Shown here piece by piece: positions 47,293 to 55,927 of a stretch of DNA of 64,000 nt. The notes under the pieces were generated by a model, which was not told the DNA's origin, made no database searches, and worked only from the letters and a program-made list of their open reading frames with translations. The position numbers and the translations under genes were made by a program. Source of the stretch: Psychromonas sp. MB-3u-54 (GTDB lineage Bacteria; Pseudomonadota; Gammaproteobacteria; Enterobacterales; Psychromonadaceae); contig NZ_PJBP01000119.1 of the NCBI RefSeq assembly GCF_002836415.1, forward strand, positions 24,941-88,940. Reading direction: 5' to 3'. Positions within the stretch are counted from its first letter, which is position 1, and every line of letters begins with the position of its first letter.

Positions 47293-47396
47293 TACATATC
47301 CTCAGTCAAAATCACGACTAATTGGCTTGGTTTATGGGTACCGTAAGTCAGTTTTTGGTGGCTATATTGGTCATTATACTGGTCGTTATTTTTCAT
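47292..47396 (-). CDS. Micro-ORF 2 (34 aa) in the lldG-dld junction duplication
   Basis: The frame starts ATGAAAAATAACGAC at 47396 and stops with TAA at 47294-47292, sharing the A with the dld ATG. Its first half resembles the dld N-terminus (MEKNEQHNYQQLQ against MKNNDQYNDQYSHQKL) and its second half the lldG C-terminus (SQLVVILTEDM against SQLVVILIEDL). It is a relic of a tandem 104-base duplication but its reading frame has stayed open. Translation is probable by coupling; a function of the peptide is doubtful. Confidence 0.75.
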   Translation of the reverse strand: MKNNDQYNDQYSHQKLTYGTHKPSQLVVILTEDM

Positions 47397-47500
47397 TACA
47401 GATCTTCAATCAAAATCACCACCAATTGTCTGGGGCCATGGGCACCGTCAGTCAGTTGTTGGTGGTTATATTGGTTATTATACCGGTCGTTATTTTTCAT
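47396..47500 (-). CDS. Micro-ORF 1 (34 aa) in the lldG-dld junction duplication
   Basis: Same design as micro-ORF 2, one unit (exactly 104 bases) upstream. Its ATG overlaps the lldG stop (TAATG) and its TAA overlaps the next ATG. The peptide begins MKNNDRYNNQYNHQQL and ends RQLVVILIEDL. Because 104 is not a multiple of three, each copy is in a new frame and only the overlap keeps the chain readable. Confidence 0.75.
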   Translation of the reverse strand: MKNNDRYNNQYNHQQLTDGAHGPRQLVVILIEDL

Positions 47501-48150
47501 TACAGATCTTCAATCAAAATCACCACCAATTGGCTGGGGCCATGGGCACCGTAAGCGAGTGTTTGCTGTATATCGGCGGTTTTCGACGGGCCGGAAATTA
47601 GAACGATATTAGTCGGCATATTGTTCTGCCATGCCTGCATTTCCATCAGCTCTGCAAAGTTGCTGACAATAGTTGATCGTTTGACCAGGGCAATGTGGCA
47701 GGGAGGCACTAATGAAAGGGTTCTTGGCTCGGCAATATCTGGCCATAAGACTAATGTTCCGGTGTCTGCGATGCCGGCGAGGCAATGGGTAATGCCCGCA
47801 TCAACATCATTAAACAGCGTCGATTTCCAATCTTTAATATCGCAGTCAAAAAAGTCCGTTTTTAATGATTTACTCGCTTGAACAATCTGCTCATGAAATT
47901 CACCGCTGGTGCCCAGTACAATCCGCTGAAGCTCTTTATCGACGGCGACCTTCTCTATTAATTTGCTTAAATCTTGATGGCCCGTTGAAATTACCTCGGC
48001 ATGACTGGCCGATAATCCTTTAATAAAACGTGCGGTGATAAGCTTTTCATCAGTACTGACCCAAGGCTGATAAGTGATATCTTCCATGGTTTTTGCTTCG
48101 GGCTTGGCATCACGAAGTCGGGATAGAATTGCATTTCTTACGCTGCTCAT
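47500..48150 (-). CDS. lldG: Lactate utilisation protein C (LldG/LutC)
   Basis: 216 residues of the LutC/YkgG (DUF162) family, with blocks GTLVLWPDIAEPRTLSLVPP and NIVLISGPSKTADIQQTLAYG. Together with LldE and LldF it makes the L-lactate dehydrogenase complex. Its ATG overlaps the lldF stop by four bases (ATGA), so it is translationally coupled. The 3' end has been tandemly duplicated with the start of dld. Confidence 0.92.
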   Translation of the reverse strand: MSSVRNAILSRLRDAKPEAKTMEDITYQPWVSTDEKLITARFIKGLSASHAEVISTGHQDLSKLIEKVAVDKELQRIVLGTSGEFHEQIVQASKSLKTDFFDCDIKDWKSTLFNDVDAGITHCLAGIADTGTLVLWPDIAEPRTLSLVPPCHIALVKRSTIVSNFAELMEMQAWQNNMPTNIVLISGPSKTADIQQTLAYGAHGPSQLVVILIEDL

Positions 48151-49607
48151 GATTTTTGTCCCTGTTTCCGTGCTTTGATTAATTGATGTAAGGTTTTACC
48201 GGCAGGTTTAGGGGCTGTTCGGCATTGTGTCCATGCGCCTATGTTGCTGGGCATGAAGGATCTCATCTTGGTGGCTGACCATGATCCAAGATGATAAAGA
48301 GAAGGGTGTGAGGCGGCAAAGGCAAATCCTTTCATTGCCAATAACTCTATTTTGCTGGCGGCGGCTGCCTGTCCCTTAATCGCCGGGCTATTGTTTTTGG
48401 GCGGATTTTTAGCTTCCTGGCGCAAGCGCTGCAGCATTTCGGGAATGGGGATATTAACCGGGCACACTTCGCCACAGGCACCGCAGAGGCTCGATGCTGT
48501 CACTAAATCTTTGGTGTCATCGAGTCCCATCATATGGGGTGAAATAATTTGACCAATGGGGCCTGGATAAGTGGTACCGTAAGCATGACCGCCAATACGT
48601 GTGTAAACCGGGCAGTGGTTCATGCACGCACCACAACGAATACATTGCAGTGTTTGGCGCATTTCTTCATCGGCAAAGGCTTGTGAACGGCCGTTATCCA
48701 GCAGCACCAGATGGACTTCTTCAGGGCCGTCTAACTCACCCGCGCGGCGCGGTGAGCTTATCATATTAAAATAGGTGGTAATTGCCTGTCCCGTGGCCGA
48801 TCGCGTAAGGGCGCTGTACAGCGGCGGCACATCACTTAAAAACTCGACTACTTTTTCGATACCGGTAATGGCAATATGGACATTGGGCACAGTCGTACAC
48901 ATACGTCCGTTGCCTTCGTTTTCAACCAGGCATAGGGTGCCGGTTTCAGCTACTGCAAAGTTAACCCCCGATAAGCCAATATCCGCATCGTGAAATTTTT
49001 TCCGTAAACGGGTGCGGCCGGTTTTAATCAGTTGGTCAACATCGATGGTTGGAGTGAAATCATCGAGGTGTTTTTCAAAGGTATCGCTGACTTCCTGCTT
49101 ATTTTTATGAATGGCGGGCATGATGATATGCGATGGTTTATCGCCATCGAGCTGGACAATATATTCGCCCATATCACTTTCTAAACATTCAATGCCGAGT
49201 TTTTCCATTTCGTGGTTGAGTTCAATTTCTTCACTCACCATGGATTTGCCTTTAATAATGTTCTTGGCATTATGCTGCCCGGCAATACCGGCAATGATAC
49301 TGTTCGCTTGTTCGGTCGTTTCTGCCCAATGCACCTGAATACCGTTCTTTATACAGTTACTTTCAAGCTGTTCGAGTAAATCGGGTAGTTTGCTCAGGCT
49401 GCGCTGGCGAATGGCCTCGGATAAATCGCGAATGCGTTTTTCTTCTGCCGGATCTGAAAAAGCAGTTTTACGTTTGTCTTTTAAGTAGTCCATTGCGCCG
49501 CGAAAGTTTTGGCGTAGCTGCGGATCGGCAAGGGCTGCTTTGGACTGGTCATGAAAATGTTCCGGTGCCAGCTCTTGAATATGTACGCCGTTATTTGCTT
49601 TGTCCAT
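48147..49607 (-). CDS. lldF: Lactate utilisation iron-sulfur protein LldF/LutB
   Basis: 486 residues of the LutB/YkgF family. An N-terminal DUF162 domain (residues ~70-300) is followed by two 4Fe-4S clusters (CIRCGACMNHCPVYTRIGG and CGACGEVCPVNIPIPE) and a C-terminal tail. It probably carries electrons from L-lactate oxidation. GGGAGG is the ribosome site. It lies 1 base downstream of a micro-ORF that separates it from lldE. Confidence 0.93.
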   Translation of the reverse strand: MDKANNGVHIQELAPEHFHDQSKAALADPQLRQNFRGAMDYLKDKRKTAFSDPAEEKRIRDLSEAIRQRSLSKLPDLLEQLESNCIKNGIQVHWAETTEQANSIIAGIAGQHNAKNIIKGKSMVSEEIELNHEMEKLGIECLESDMGEYIVQLDGDKPSHIIMPAIHKNKQEVSDTFEKHLDDFTPTIDVDQLIKTGRTRLRKKFHDADIGLSGVNFAVAETGTLCLVENEGNGRMCTTVPNVHIAITGIEKVVEFLSDVPPLYSALTRSATGQAITTYFNMISSPRRAGELDGPEEVHLVLLDNGRSQAFADEEMRQTLQCIRCGACMNHCPVYTRIGGHAYGTTYPGPIGQIISPHMMGLDDTKDLVTASSLCGACGEVCPVNIPIPEMLQRLRQEAKNPPKNNSPAIKGQAAAASKIELLAMKGFAFAASHPSLYHLGSWSATKMRSFMPSNIGAWTQCRTAPKPAGKTLHQLIKARKQGQKS

Positions 49608-49608
49608 T

Positions 49609-49698
49609 CTATTTGCCTCCCGTAGGTGCTAATAAAAAGCTCGCTCTAGTGTTGCGGCGGGCGGCTTGGGTTTGAAGATGAGACAGACCTTTGTCCAT
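49609..49698 (-). CDS. Micro-ORF (29 aa) in the lldE-lldF junction duplication
   Basis: The frame starts ATGGACAAAGG (as lldF starts ATGGACAAAG) and ends with a segment copied from the end of lldE (SFLLAPTGGK against SFLLERTGGK). The ribosome site GGGAGGCAAAT is copied too. The unit is 91 bases. The spacing of one base between stop and next ATG is identical at both copies. It may be translated; its peptide is likely incidental. Confidence 0.7.
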   Translation of the reverse strand: MDKGLSHLQTQAARRNTRASFLLAPTGGK

Positions 49699-49699
49699 T

Positions 49700-50452
49700 T
49701 TATTTGCCTCCCGTGCGTTCTAATAAGAAGCTTGCAAGATGACGACCACGCATCGGGTTACCCTGGTATTCTAGCGCGCCATTAATATTCAGCAGGCAGC
49801 CCCAATCAGCAGAGACAAAATTACTGGCTTTTGTATTCGACAAGTGCTGAGTCTTATCTTCAACCATCGCCTGACTGATATCGGAATGACGAACCGCAAA
49901 AGTACCGCCGAATCCGCAACATTCACTTTCATAATCCTGTTCCCGAATCTCGACGTTATCGAGCTGGCTAAGCAGTTGTGTCGAGGTCACATGGACATTC
50001 ATTTCTCGACGTGCGGCGCAGGAGGTATGCATCACAACCGAAGTGCTTTCTCCTCGGTCCTTGAGTTTTATTCGGCAGACGTTGACCAGAAATTCAGTCA
50101 GTTCAAAGACACGCTCGCAAAAATTGTCAACCTGGGTTTGGTTTTTATCATCTTTGAATAAACGCCGATAGTGATAATGCATCATGCCGCCACAGGAGCC
50201 TGATAAAACGATTACCGGCCAGTTTTCCGTGAACAAGTCCATCTGGCTTTGAGCGATTGTTTTTGCTTCCTGATTGTAACCTGAGCTATAAGCTGGCTGA
50301 CCGCAGCAGGTTTGTTTTTCGATGAAGATAACCTCGATCCCCTGTTGCTCTAACAAGGTGATTGCATCAAGACCGGCTTCTGGATCAAACAGGTCAACAA
50401 GACAAGTCGCATAGAAGTATACTTTGACCGGTTTTGCAGGGTAGATTCGCAT
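49700..50452 (-). CDS. lldE: Lactate utilisation protein LldE/LutA (CCG-domain)
   Basis: 250 residues of the LutA/YkgE family, starting with VYFYATCLVDLFDPEAG. Two CCG-type cysteine motifs, CCGQPAYSSGY and CCGFGGTFAVRH, plus CSGSCGGM-type cysteines bind an iron-sulfur or similar cofactor. Part of the LldEFG L-lactate dehydrogenase. A 14-bp hairpin lies between lldP and this gene. Its 3' end has been tandemly duplicated with the start of lldF. Confidence 0.93.
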   Translation of the reverse strand: MRIYPAKPVKVYFYATCLVDLFDPEAGLDAITLLEQQGIEVIFIEKQTCCGQPAYSSGYNQEAKTIAQSQMDLFTENWPVIVLSGSCGGMMHYHYRRLFKDDKNQTQVDNFCERVFELTEFLVNVCRIKLKDRGESTSVVMHTSCAARREMNVHVTSTQLLSQLDNVEIREQDYESECCGFGGTFAVRHSDISQAMVEDKTQHLSNTKASNFVSADWGCLLNINGALEYQGNPMRGRHLASFLLERTGGK

Positions 50453-50550
50453 TGGTTTTTCCTTTTGCTGCCATTGTGTCTGTCGCTAGCAGTCAGTGAC
50501 TGCTGGCGTTGATAGATTGTGAATAAAAATCGTTCTAACTGGTGGTTATT

Positions 50551-50594
50551 ATTTCAGCATGAGCCGGGGAATAAACCTAAGCTCATGCTGAAAT
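50551..50594 (-). promoter_or_regulatory. Intercistronic hairpin between lldP and lldE
   Basis: Arms 50551-50564 and 50581-50594 are perfect 14-bp complements with a 16-nt loop, and no T-run follows on the minus strand. It is more likely an mRNA stability or processing element that separates lldP levels from the enzyme genes than a terminator. Confidence 0.65.
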
Positions 50595-50614
50595 TTTGTG
50601 ATAGCGGTACGCTA

Positions 50615-52321
50615 TTATTGAGTTTGTTCTGCTGTCATCAGCGCATCGGTGATATCGAAACCATAGACAATCACTAAACCAATCACACCCGTCGCAATAA
50701 GGTAATAGAAGGTTGGAATAGCTGTTTTACGCAATATCAAACCTTCGCGGCCTAACAGGCCTACCGTTGCAGAGGCTGCTACTACGTTGTGGATAGCAAT
50801 CATATTACCTGCTGCTGCACCAACTGCCTGAAGGGAGACAACTGCTGCCGTTGAAATCGATAATGTTTGCGCCACTTCAAACTGAAACTGGCTAAACATC
50901 ATATTGGAAACCGTATTAGAGCCCGCAATAAATGCACCTAGTGCACCTATAGCACCACTGAGTGCCGGGAAGAACTCACCCACTAAACCCGATGCAAAAT
51001 TAGCCGTTGTCACTGGCATGCTAGCTAAATCTGCCGCATTGACACCAGAGTTAATAAAAATACGTACCATAGGAATAGTAAACATCAGTACAAAACCGGC
51101 ACCAAGTAGTGTTCTGCTTGATTCACCGAAGGCACTGGCCAAGGGTTTGATACTGCGTGATTGCAGGATAACCGCAAGCAGTGCCACAAAGACCAGAATA
51201 CCACCGGGCAGATAGAGCGGCTGAATAGCTGCGCTAACACCCGTTTCACCTAAAATATTGCTGAAGGATAAGCTGATACCCGTTAAAAAACCTTTGAAAT
51301 CTGCATTGACACGACTTGCTACTAGTATGACGGCTAACAAAACATAAGGTGCCCAGGCAAGCACTAAGCTCATTGGGTTTTTGTTGTTCTCTTTTAAATC
51401 TATTTTCAGTGAACCCAACCATTCTTTCGGCCAGTTATTTTCACTTTCAAAATCCCACTTTGTTTTCGGTACAAGAAACCCTTTTTTAGCGGCGGTTACC
51501 ACAATCGCAAGGCTGACTAAACCTCCGATTAATGATGGAAATTCAGGACCGAGGAAAACACCGGTCAGTGCGTAAGGGACAGTGAACGCCAAACCTGCAA
51601 AAATAGCGAAGGGCAGAATATCTAAACCTTCTGTCCAGCTTTTATTTTTACCAAAAAAGCGGGTTAACATCATCGCCATTAGCACCGGAATAAAGGTACC
51701 TACAACGGCATGAATAATGGCAACATTGGAGGTTATTTCCTGTAGATAGACATCCCAAGTCGATCCGCCGGCAACCAATGTTTCAGTGATGTTGTGTGTA
51801 TCAAGGCCTTTATTGACACCCACAATGATTGGCGTACCGACAGCGCCGAATGAGACTGGGGTTGATTGAATCATCATACCCATTAAGACGGCTGCTAATG
51901 CGGGAAAACCGATCGCGACTAAAAGCGGTGCAGCAATTGCTGCCGGTGTACCGAAACCGGAAGCACCTTCAATAAAGGATCCGAAACACCAGGCAATAAT
52001 GATCGCCTGTACGCGTCGGTCGGCGGAAATATCGGTAAATCCGTTGCGAATGACGGTGATAGCGCCGGTATGCTTAAGGGTATTAAGCAGAAAGATGGCA
52101 CCGAAGACAATCCACAGAACCGCAATGGTAATCATCAAACCCTGCAGGGATGATGCTATAACGCGGGTAGCGGACATGTCCCAGACAAATAAAGCGATTA
52201 GAGCCGTTAATAAAAAAGCGATTGGCATGGCACGTTTAGCAGGCCAGTTTAGACCGACCAGCAATACCCCCGTGATGAGTATTGGCGAAAAGGCGATTAA
52301 CGCGAGCAGGGTTTCATTCAT
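50615..52321 (-). CDS. lldP: L-lactate permease (LctP family)
   Basis: 568 residues with at least twelve hydrophobic segments; family blocks include [20 protein letters not shown] and [19 protein letters not shown]. It imports lactate (and glycolate in some members) with protons. It is the first gene of the lld operon, opposite a LysR regulator, with a long inverted repeat between them. Confidence 0.94.
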   Translation of the reverse strand: MNETLLALIAFSPILITGVLLVGLNWPAKRAMPIAFLLTALIALFVWDMSATRVIASSLQGLMITIAVLWIVFGAIFLLNTLKHTGAITVIRNGFTDISADRRVQAIIIAWCFGSFIEGASGFGTPAAIAAPLLVAIGFPALAAVLMGMMIQSTPVSFGAVGTPIIVGVNKGLDTHNITETLVAGGSTWDVYLQEITSNVAIIHAVVGTFIPVLMAMMLTRFFGKNKSWTEGLDILPFAIFAGLAFTVPYALTGVFLGPEFPSLIGGLVSLAIVVTAAKKGFLVPKTKWDFESENNWPKEWLGSLKIDLKENNKNPMSLVLAWAPYVLLAVILVASRVNADFKGFLTGISLSFSNILGETGVSAAIQPLYLPGGILVFVALLAVILQSRSIKPLASAFGESSRTLLGAGFVLMFTIPMVRIFINSGVNAADLASMPVTTANFASGLVGEFFPALSGAIGALGAFIAGSNTVSNMMFSQFQFEVAQTLSISTAAVVSLQAVGAAAGNMIAIHNVVAASATVGLLGREGLILRKTAIPTFYYLIATGVIGLVIVYGFDITDALMTAEQTQ

Positions 52322-52363
52322 AATAGGTTATCCTTCCAATTTATATTGCTATGTTGTAATGGT

Positions 52364-52422
52364 CTGCGTAGATAGTTAACAACAGGGTAAATCCTTTCTG
52401 TTGTTGTTTGCTATCTACGCAG
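52364..52422. promoter_or_regulatory. Nested inverted repeat in the lldP/LysR divergent region
   Basis: Outer arms CTGCGTAGATAG (52364-52375) and CTATCTACGCAG (52411-52422) are perfect complements; inner arms AACAACAG (52378-52385) and CTGTTGTT (52398-52405) are also perfect. It lies between lldP and the divergent regulator gene, the natural place for a LysR operator that controls both. Confidence 0.7.
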
Positions 52423-52520
52423 CTTGTGAACCGTTTGTTAATTTGTTGTTAAGATACGCCTATCTTTTTTATCGATATATGTAGATAATGAATAACATTA
52501 TTTCCAAAAGTTGCATAATC

Positions 52521-53423
52521 ATGGCGAAAACAGATGACCTTATCCTCTTTGCTCAGGTAGTAGAAGAGGGTTCTTTTAGTAAAGTCGCAGAGCTTAATTC
52601 CCTTACAAATTCAGTGGTTAGCAAACGAATTAAAAGATTGGAAGCGGATCTTGGGGTGCAGCTTTTGTATCGAACTACTCGAAAATTGACCGTCAGCGAA
52701 GCAGGAAAAGTGCTTTATCAGGGTGCAAAAAATGTGAAGCAGGCAGCATTAGAAGCGATTGACGCAGTGTACGGATACAGTGAAAGCGTTACCGGTCACC
52801 TTAAAATGTCGGTGCCGAGTATTTCCGGTGATTTAGTGTTGGCCGGTGCGGTTGCTGAATTTTGCAGCATGCATCCCGGATTAACCGTTGATATGTCGCT
52901 GGAAAATGCCTTTGTCGATCCCGTTGGAGACGGTTATGACCTGGTGATACGCACGGGATATTTAGCAGACTCGAGCTTAATCGCCCGGCATATTATCGAC
53001 TCTCAATGGGTTATCTGTGCAGCGCCTGCTTATATCAAGTGTTTTGGCAAACCTATGACCCCGGAAGATCTGGTTAATCACAATTGTCTGCAATATGCCT
53101 ATCAAACAACGGGGGCATCTGAATGGGAATTCAAAGGGATTAACGGTAACTATATTGTCAAAATCGCGGGAAATTTTTCAACGGATAATGCCACTGCACT
53201 TAGAAAAGCGGCATTAGGCGGGCATGGCTTGGCTTACGTGCCAAGATGTTTGGTGTACCCGGATTTGTTGAAAGGTGATTTATTGGATATATTCCCTGAA
53301 CGGGTAGGTAAAAAGTTGGGTATTTATGCCGTTTATCCCTTTACCCGTCAGCCCCCGCTGAAAATCCGTATGCTTATCGAACACATTAGAGAACGCTATT
53401 TAGCGATTTCTGAGTATTTTTAA
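52521..53423 (+). CDS. LysR-family regulator, likely of the lactate operon
   Basis: An N-terminal winged helix (LILFAQVVEEGSFSKVAELN, then LTNSVVSKRIKRLEADLGV) and a ligand-binding domain (residues ~90-290). The start at 52521 (MAKTDDL) suits the family; an upstream ATG at 52488 adds eleven residues, and neither has a good ribosome site. It is divergent from lldP, so it most likely controls the operon, but the effector is unknown. Shewanella uses a GntR-type regulator for its lactate genes, so this would be a replacement. Confidence 0.88.
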   Translation: MAKTDDLILFAQVVEEGSFSKVAELNSLTNSVVSKRIKRLEADLGVQLLYRTTRKLTVSEAGKVLYQGAKNVKQAALEAIDAVYGYSESVTGHLKMSVPSISGDLVLAGAVAEFCSMHPGLTVDMSLENAFVDPVGDGYDLVIRTGYLADSSLIARHIIDSQWVICAAPAYIKCFGKPMTPEDLVNHNCLQYAYQTTGASEWEFKGINGNYIVKIAGNFSTDNATALRKAALGGHGLAYVPRCLVYPDLLKGDLLDIFPERVGKKLGIYAVYPFTRQPPLKIRMLIEHIRERYLAISEYF

Positions 53424-53443
53424 GCCGCTATTAGCTTGCCCTA

Positions 53444-53475
53444 ATTTATTGCTTGCTCAATCACAAGCAATAAAT
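53444..53475. terminator. Hairpin between convergent LysR and nosL genes
   Basis: Arms ATTTATTGCTTG (53444-53455) and CAAGCAATAAAT (53464-53475) pair perfectly over 12 bp with an 8-nt loop. Position fits a shared terminator though no long T-run follows. Confidence 0.6.
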
Positions 53476-53505
53476 GTTCAAAAAGACAGTTTAAAGTTGC
53501 TTCTG

Positions 53506-54000
53506 TCAGAGCATATCTATGCTGATCTCATCAAAGGGATAAACCTTACCACCATACTCGCGGCTAAAAGCTTGGGCATCATCAAACAGACTAAAACTTG
53601 CCAGCGTCTTACCCATCGCGCCTTTTTTTGAAGAATCGACAACGAACCAGGCGGATCGAGCATCAATAAAATATTGATCGTCTGTTTTCCCCCAAGGGGT
53701 TTTACTCATATCATGTACAAACACCTGCTCCACTTGACGTTGATTTTCCGGCTGTAATAAATAACCGAACAGATCCCGTGTGGAGCAGAACTTAGCAATA
53801 TCTTGCGATGTTTTTTGGTAAAGCTCACCCTTAGGCCCGGGGAATTGAGAAATAATCATGCCGCACAAGTGGCACTCATCCGCATTTTCAATGGCCACCG
53901 CCTGTTTAAGCATCTCTTTTTCGGTCGGTTCTGAGCAGCCCAATAACACCGCCAACAGGCTGACAATCAGGAGCGGTTTGTAACCAAAAAAACAGTTCAT
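53506..54000 (-). CDS. nosL: NosL copper chaperone lipoprotein
   Basis: 164 residues with a lipobox LLGC and the NosL motif CHLCGMIISQFPGPKG, which holds the Cu(I)-binding cysteines and methionine. NosL delivers copper for assembly of the CuZ site in NosZ. It is the last gene of the nos operon, set off from nosY by an octamer repeat array. Confidence 0.93.
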   Translation of the reverse strand: MNCFFGYKPLLIVSLLAVLLGCSEPTEKEMLKQAVAIENADECHLCGMIISQFPGPKGELYQKTSQDIAKFCSTRDLFGYLLQPENQRQVEQVFVHDMSKTPWGKTDDQYFIDARSAWFVVDSSKKGAMGKTLASFSLFDDAQAFSREYGGKVYPFDEISIDML

Positions 54001-54061
54001 TGTATTAACCTTTTTTATTTAAATTAGATGCTTACTCACTTAACGCAGTAAGAAAATATAC

Positions 54062-54133
54062 CGCCTTAACGCCTTAACGCCTTAACGCCTTAACGCCTTA
54101 ACGCCTTAACGCCTTAACGCCTTAATGCCTTAA
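54062..54133 (-). repeat. Octamer tandem repeat (CGCCTTAA) x8 and a variant, between nosY and nosL
   Basis: Eight perfect CGCCTTAA units run from 54062 to 54125, followed by TGCCTTAA. Right of it comes CTCCAGCCTTCAAGCATTTTACC, also seen in the 61761 array (listed separately). It lies in the nos transcript upstream of nosL. Confidence 0.95.
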
Positions 54134-54184
54134 AGCTCTCCAGCCTTCAAGCATTTTACCTGCCGAGTCATCGACACAAACATG

Positions 54185-55003
54185 TTAAATGCTTTTTTTA
54201 CTGAAAATAAACAGTGCAAATAACAGGGGTGAAACAACCCAGGCGAGCATCATTAATAACAAACTTGAGACCGAATAGTCACTGTTAATGGCAACGGCTA
54301 ATACCCCGTTAACATCTCCGCTGTCCAGGGCGGCAAGGTTAATCAGGCGAAATAAATCCGCGGGATTAAAGAGCATCAACTGCACTAATCCCTGTTGTGT
54401 TACTCCATCCTCAATACCGATTAAAATCGCTAATAATCCCAGATCAAAAATCAACACAAAAAACAGCCACAGGATTAATGCCATGCCTGCCGCTTTAGAT
54501 TTTTCTGTTACCGACAAACTGATGATATAAGCTAAACCCACAAAACTGAGGCCGAGCAAACTGGCGGTTAAAATAAACAGCGCAAAGGCGGGTAATACCG
54601 AGGCAAAATTGGTACTAAAACCTAACAAAATAGCGGCACTGCCAAAACCAATAATGGTTGCCAGCGTAATAATGCTGCCTTGACCGATAAATTTACCGAG
54701 CAGCAGCTGAGTATGACTGACAGGGTAGGTCAGCAGTAACAGTAAAGTACCCGATTCCTGCTCACCCACAAAGCTGTCATAACAAAGTAATAACGCGATC
54801 AGAGGAATAATAAACACCGATAAGCTGGATAAACTCGCAATAGTAGTGGATAACGAAGGGGGAGTAATTTGGCCCGATGCCACTGATCCGTAATAACTTA
54901 AGCCAATCGCTAACAGCGCAAAAATACAGGTGATTGAAATAAACCAACGGTTGCGTACGCCGTCTTGAAACTCTTTTAATGCCACCGCCCAGATTGGATT
55001 CAT
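54185..55003 (-). CDS. nosY: NosY ABC permease for NosZ maturation
   Basis: 272 residues with six hydrophobic segments, starting MNPIWAVALKEFQDGVRNRW, a typical ABC-2 permease of the NosY kind. It forms a NosDFY complex with NosF and NosD in CuZ-site assembly. Its ATG overlaps the nosF stop by four bases. Confidence 0.94.
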   Translation of the reverse strand: MNPIWAVALKEFQDGVRNRWFISITCIFALLAIGLSYYGSVASGQITPPSLSTTIASLSSLSVFIIPLIALLLCYDSFVGEQESGTLLLLLTYPVSHTQLLLGKFIGQGSIITLATIIGFGSAAILLGFSTNFASVLPAFALFILTASLLGLSFVGLAYIISLSVTEKSKAAGMALILWLFFVLIFDLGLLAILIGIEDGVTQQGLVQLMLFNPADLFRLINLAALDSGDVNGVLAVAINSDYSVSSLLLMMLAWVVSPLLFALFIFSKKSI

Positions 55004-55920
55004 AAGGGTTTCTCCTGCTTCGTGTCGATCTTATTATTGCCCAGAAAGTACTGATATATTTGCGCCAGAGTCGGTGTTTCAACCTGCAGATCAGTCAACT
55101 TTTTAAAGCTCATTAACTCGCGAATAACATTAATTTTTTCAGATTCAGGTACCTGCAGGTGGTTCTGATCAATCATAAACCCCGCTAAATTTTTATTCTG
55201 CTGCAGTGCATCATCGATACCTTGGGTTTTAATTAAGACCGGTAATTGCGCAATATTCCGGAGTGTCGACAGGGTACCCAAAGCAACGGATTTGCCTCCC
55301 GATAGAATCATTGCCCGGTCAATATGTTGCTCGATACCGGGTAAAATATGCGAACAAAGTATGATACTTGCGCCATTACTCTTTAATTGATCAACACTGT
55401 TATAAAACTCTTTTGTGGCGGTCGGATCTAAACCCACAGTGGGTTCATCAAGTAATAATAATTTGGGATCACCTAAAAAAGCCTGGGCTAGCCCTAAACG
55501 TTGGCGCATCCCTTTTGAGTAGGTTTTAACCGGACGATTTTCGGCAAAGGATAATCCGACTTTTTCTAACAGTTGGGGAACCTGTTTTTTATCTGCTGAT
55601 TTTAAACGAGCAAAATAAGTGAGCACCTCAAATCCGGTAAGCTGATCATAAAAACTGACATTTTCAGGCAGATAACCAATTTTTTTACGGCTGCTCCAGG
55701 CCTTTTTATTTTGTGGGTCAACACCAAACACTGATACTTTTCCGGAACCGGCTTTGACTATCCCTAAAATCAGTTTCATCATAGTCGTCTTACCGGCACC
55801 ATTATGGCCAAATAAGCCCAGAACTTCGCCGGCCGCAAGCTTTAAATTGATATTTTGCAGGGCGGCAAGCTGCTGATAATTTTTATTAACCTGCTCTAAT
55901 AATATAATATTTTCATTCAT
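55000..55920 (-). CDS. nosF: NosF ABC ATPase for NosZ maturation
   Basis: 306 residues. Walker A GHNGAGKTT, the ABC signature YSKGMRQRLGLAQAF, Walker B LLLLDEPT and the switch His in CSHILPG are all present. It powers NosDFY. It follows nosD by seven bases and overlaps nosY by four. Confidence 0.95.
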   Translation of the reverse strand: MNENIILLEQVNKNYQQLAALQNINLKLAAGEVLGLFGHNGAGKTTMMKLILGIVKAGSGKVSVFGVDPQNKKAWSSRKKIGYLPENVSFYDQLTGFEVLTYFARLKSADKKQVPQLLEKVGLSFAENRPVKTYSKGMRQRLGLAQAFLGDPKLLLLDEPTVGLDPTATKEFYNSVDQLKSNGASIILCSHILPGIEQHIDRAMILSGGKSVALGTLSTLRNIAQLPVLIKTQGIDDALQQNKNLAGFMIDQNHLQVPESEKINVIRELMSFKKLTDLQVETPTLAQIYQYFLGNNKIDTKQEKPL

Positions 55921-55927
55921 AAATTGA

